NCBI GenBank assembly: GCA_001632425.1
Contig: KV425605.1
Span: 3,822 to 67,821, forward strand
Direction of reading: 5' to 3'
Origin: Neolentinus lepideus HHB14362 ss-1
Lineage: Eukaryota; Basidiomycota; Agaricomycetes; Gloeophyllales; Gloeophyllaceae
Length of the DNA stretch: 64,000 nt
Below, in pieces: positions 62,465 to 64,000 of the stretch. A program made the position numbers and the translations under genes. Below the pieces are notes generated by a model that was not told where the DNA came from, searched no databases, and saw only the letters and a list, made by a program, of their open reading frames with translations. How positions within the stretch are numbered: the first letter of the stretch is position 1; the number at the start of each line of letters is the position of its first letter.

Positions 62465-63629
62465 TATTGTGCTTGACTCAGAGGTGAGATTTACTGCTGC
62501 GCAATTGGCACACTTTGCACTAAAGGGGCGTGATTGCAAGTAAGGTGCCAGTATTTCTTATCTGCTGTGGGATCCAAATAAAGAGGGACGTCCTCCGTTC
62601 AATTCTGCTTCTCTCCAACGCAGGTCTGGCAGGGTTCATAAGTACCTCGCCTGATCAGTTTAGGGTTTTAGTTTGGGTTTCATGCTAGTTTTTTACTGCG
62701 TCGTCTCCTGATCAGTCGTTGAAAACATCTGATTCTGGGTCACATTGCTCTGTCTCCGTAACAAAAATGCGTCTCTAGGCTCCTTTCAAAATCGCGGACT
62801 AGCTTTGCCGCCCGATGTCGATTTAAATATTTAGTGCCGTTTGCGAGCGCTAATGGAGTTTGGCTAAGTCGTGGTATGTAGGAAGTCCGGCCCGGGCCGT
62901 CCCTTTCAATTCGTCTCCCTCGCGTTCTTTTCATCATGATCAACGCCCCGAGTCCACAACATCAGTATTTTCTGTGCCTCCTCTCCGTTTGCGACGTCGT
63001 CGCAAGTGACCGACTGCGATCAATAGGAGCACGAGGGCCGAACGGCAGAAATTGTAGCGAGCTACGGTCATGGCTCCCATCAAGATCTCCTGACTATTCG
63101 GTACTGCGCTACGAGGATCAGGATTTTGGCCAGGTTACTACGCCCTGGTGCCAATTCTCGTCTGGCACCCCAGAAAAGTCAACTGCATACATTCGAAGAG
63201 TCACAACGGCAACCACTGATGAATGCATGGCGGATCCTCAGCACTGTTGACGCTACGCAAAATAACAAGGGTCAAAACATGTGCCCCTAGGTTTCAAGAA
63301 AGGAAACCGAAGCGTACCGTTTGGCTGATACTCCCTGACAGTGCGGCGGATGGTTCCTGATGCTCTGCTGAAACTTGCGGCTGGTTGACTTTGGACAGAC
63401 GAATATCCATGTGGCCCTCCGTCATACTACTGATTAATGCTGATTCTCTCCGTATATTCGGCTATCTAGAGTCTCTACGCGCTCTCGATGGCTGTCCTTC
63501 ATCATAGCAGAGTATTCCCCACGATCTCGAATCCACCATCGAGCGGTATAAATACTACTAGGCTCTCTGTTGCACTCTTCACCAACTGGCTTCAGCCTCG
63601 GTTATTTTCCAGTTTGAAACTCCTTCACC
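62465..63629. other. intergenic, promoter of the thaumatin-like gene
   Basis: No gene is supported. A 104-codon frame at 62936-63250 starts with ATG but shows no recognisable motif. The right end is the thaumatin-like promoter. Confidence 0.45.
63547..63554 (+). promoter_or_regulatory. TATA box of the thaumatin-like gene
   Basis: TATAAATA lies 83 bases upstream of the ATG at 63630, a usual spacing for a strongly expressed fungal gene with a short leader. Confidence 0.6.
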
Positions 63630-64000
63630 ATGAAGTTCTCCGCTGCCACTTTCGCTGTCCTTTGCGCTGCAGCTTCCACTGCTAACGCCATCACCATCAA
63701 TTTCCAGAACAATTGCGGATTCAGTGAGCCGTCTACTTCGCCTGTCGTCATACTCCCTTGCCATTACTGACGAATGTGTCTTCTTTCAGCCGTGTGGCCT
63801 GCTATTGGCAAGGCTCCCAACGGTTCGCCAGATCCCTCGGTCGCCTACGGCACCACGCTGGATTCTGGCGCTTCCGTTTCGTATGGCATTTCCGACTCAG
63901 AGACTGTAAGTACCCGACCTTTCAGAGATTGATACATCATGATGCTATAATTACTTTGCGCAGGGTATTCGTGCTTGGGGACGCACAGGTTGTGCCAGTG
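63630..64000 (+). CDS. thaumatin-like protein, 5' part (truncated by the window end)
   Basis: Exon 1 (63630-63723) encodes signal peptide MKFSAATFAVLCAAASTANA and the mature start ITINFQNNCGF. Exon 2 (63790-63905) gives TVWPAIGKAPNGSPDPSVAY and LDSGASVSYGISDSET. Exon 3 starts at 63964 with GIRAWGRTGCAS, close to the thaumatin family signature (G-x-[GF]-x-C-x-T region). The N-terminal ITINFQNNCGFTVWPAI is typical. It should be secreted. Mushroom thaumatin-like proteins often have beta-glucanase or antifungal cell-wall activity; the residues that would decide lie beyond the window. Confidence 0.9.

Noticed and set aside
62936..63250. 104-codon frame upstream of the thaumatin-like gene
   Set aside because: It starts with ATG, but the composition is nondescript and no motif or exon partner is seen.

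Overview
The window is nuclear DNA of a filamentous basidiomycete, most likely an Agaricomycete mushroom or wood-decay fungus. The evidence is dense short introns (about 50-65 nt, GT-AG with two probable GC-AG cases), genes packed on both strands, a eukaryotic tRNA with an intron, and a typical gene set: S28 peptidase, AA3-type GMC oxidoreductase, KUP/HAK potassium transporter, KAR9, Nto1/BRPF-like PHD protein and a thaumatin-like protein. I cannot name the species. Gene spans below run from start to stop codon and include introns; exons are given where I resolved them by frame and splice sites.

Layout. 1-2.4 kb: gene-poor, with a pair of 112-bp direct repeats and a degenerate tandem array. 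2.4-5.4 kb: two minus-strand genes (DAO-type FAD oxidoreductase; unknown acidic coiled-coil protein). 7.0-13.0 kb: divergent secreted S28 peptidase and a probably GPI-anchored GMC oxidoreductase. 13.7-14.1 kb: a TA-flanked MITE. 15.1-20.5 kb: KUP/HAK potassium transporter convergent with squalene epoxidase (ERG1). 22.7-28.6 kb: MBL-fold hydrolase, tRNA-Ile(AAT), FAD monooxygenase and SAM methyltransferase. 30.1-35.0 kb: MATH-BTB copy 1, an ER PDI-like protein ending in KDEL, and an unknown gene. 35.4-48.1 kb: a conserved housekeeping block (Nto1/BRPF-like chromatin reader, ubiquitin-like/WLM metalloprotease, KAR9, TRAPPC12-like TPR protein). 49.2-62.5 kb: four more MATH-BTB copies (2, 3 and 4 in tandem on minus, 5 on plus) around a sterol O-acyltransferase gene. 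63.6 kb to the end: 5' part of a thaumatin-like gene.

The most distinctive feature is the five-member MATH-BTB paralog family. All members carry a long acidic insertion, with the box GSDSDY or an acidic equivalent, inside the BTB fold. Copies 1, 3 and 5 read as intact. Copy 2 has an in-frame TGA in its MATH part and no evident ATG, and copy 4 has an in-frame TGA in its BTB part, so the family seems to be expanding and decaying at the same time. Flanking sequence is duplicated with the genes. By family knowledge the products would be substrate adaptors for cullin-3 ubiquitin ligases; their targets are unknown.
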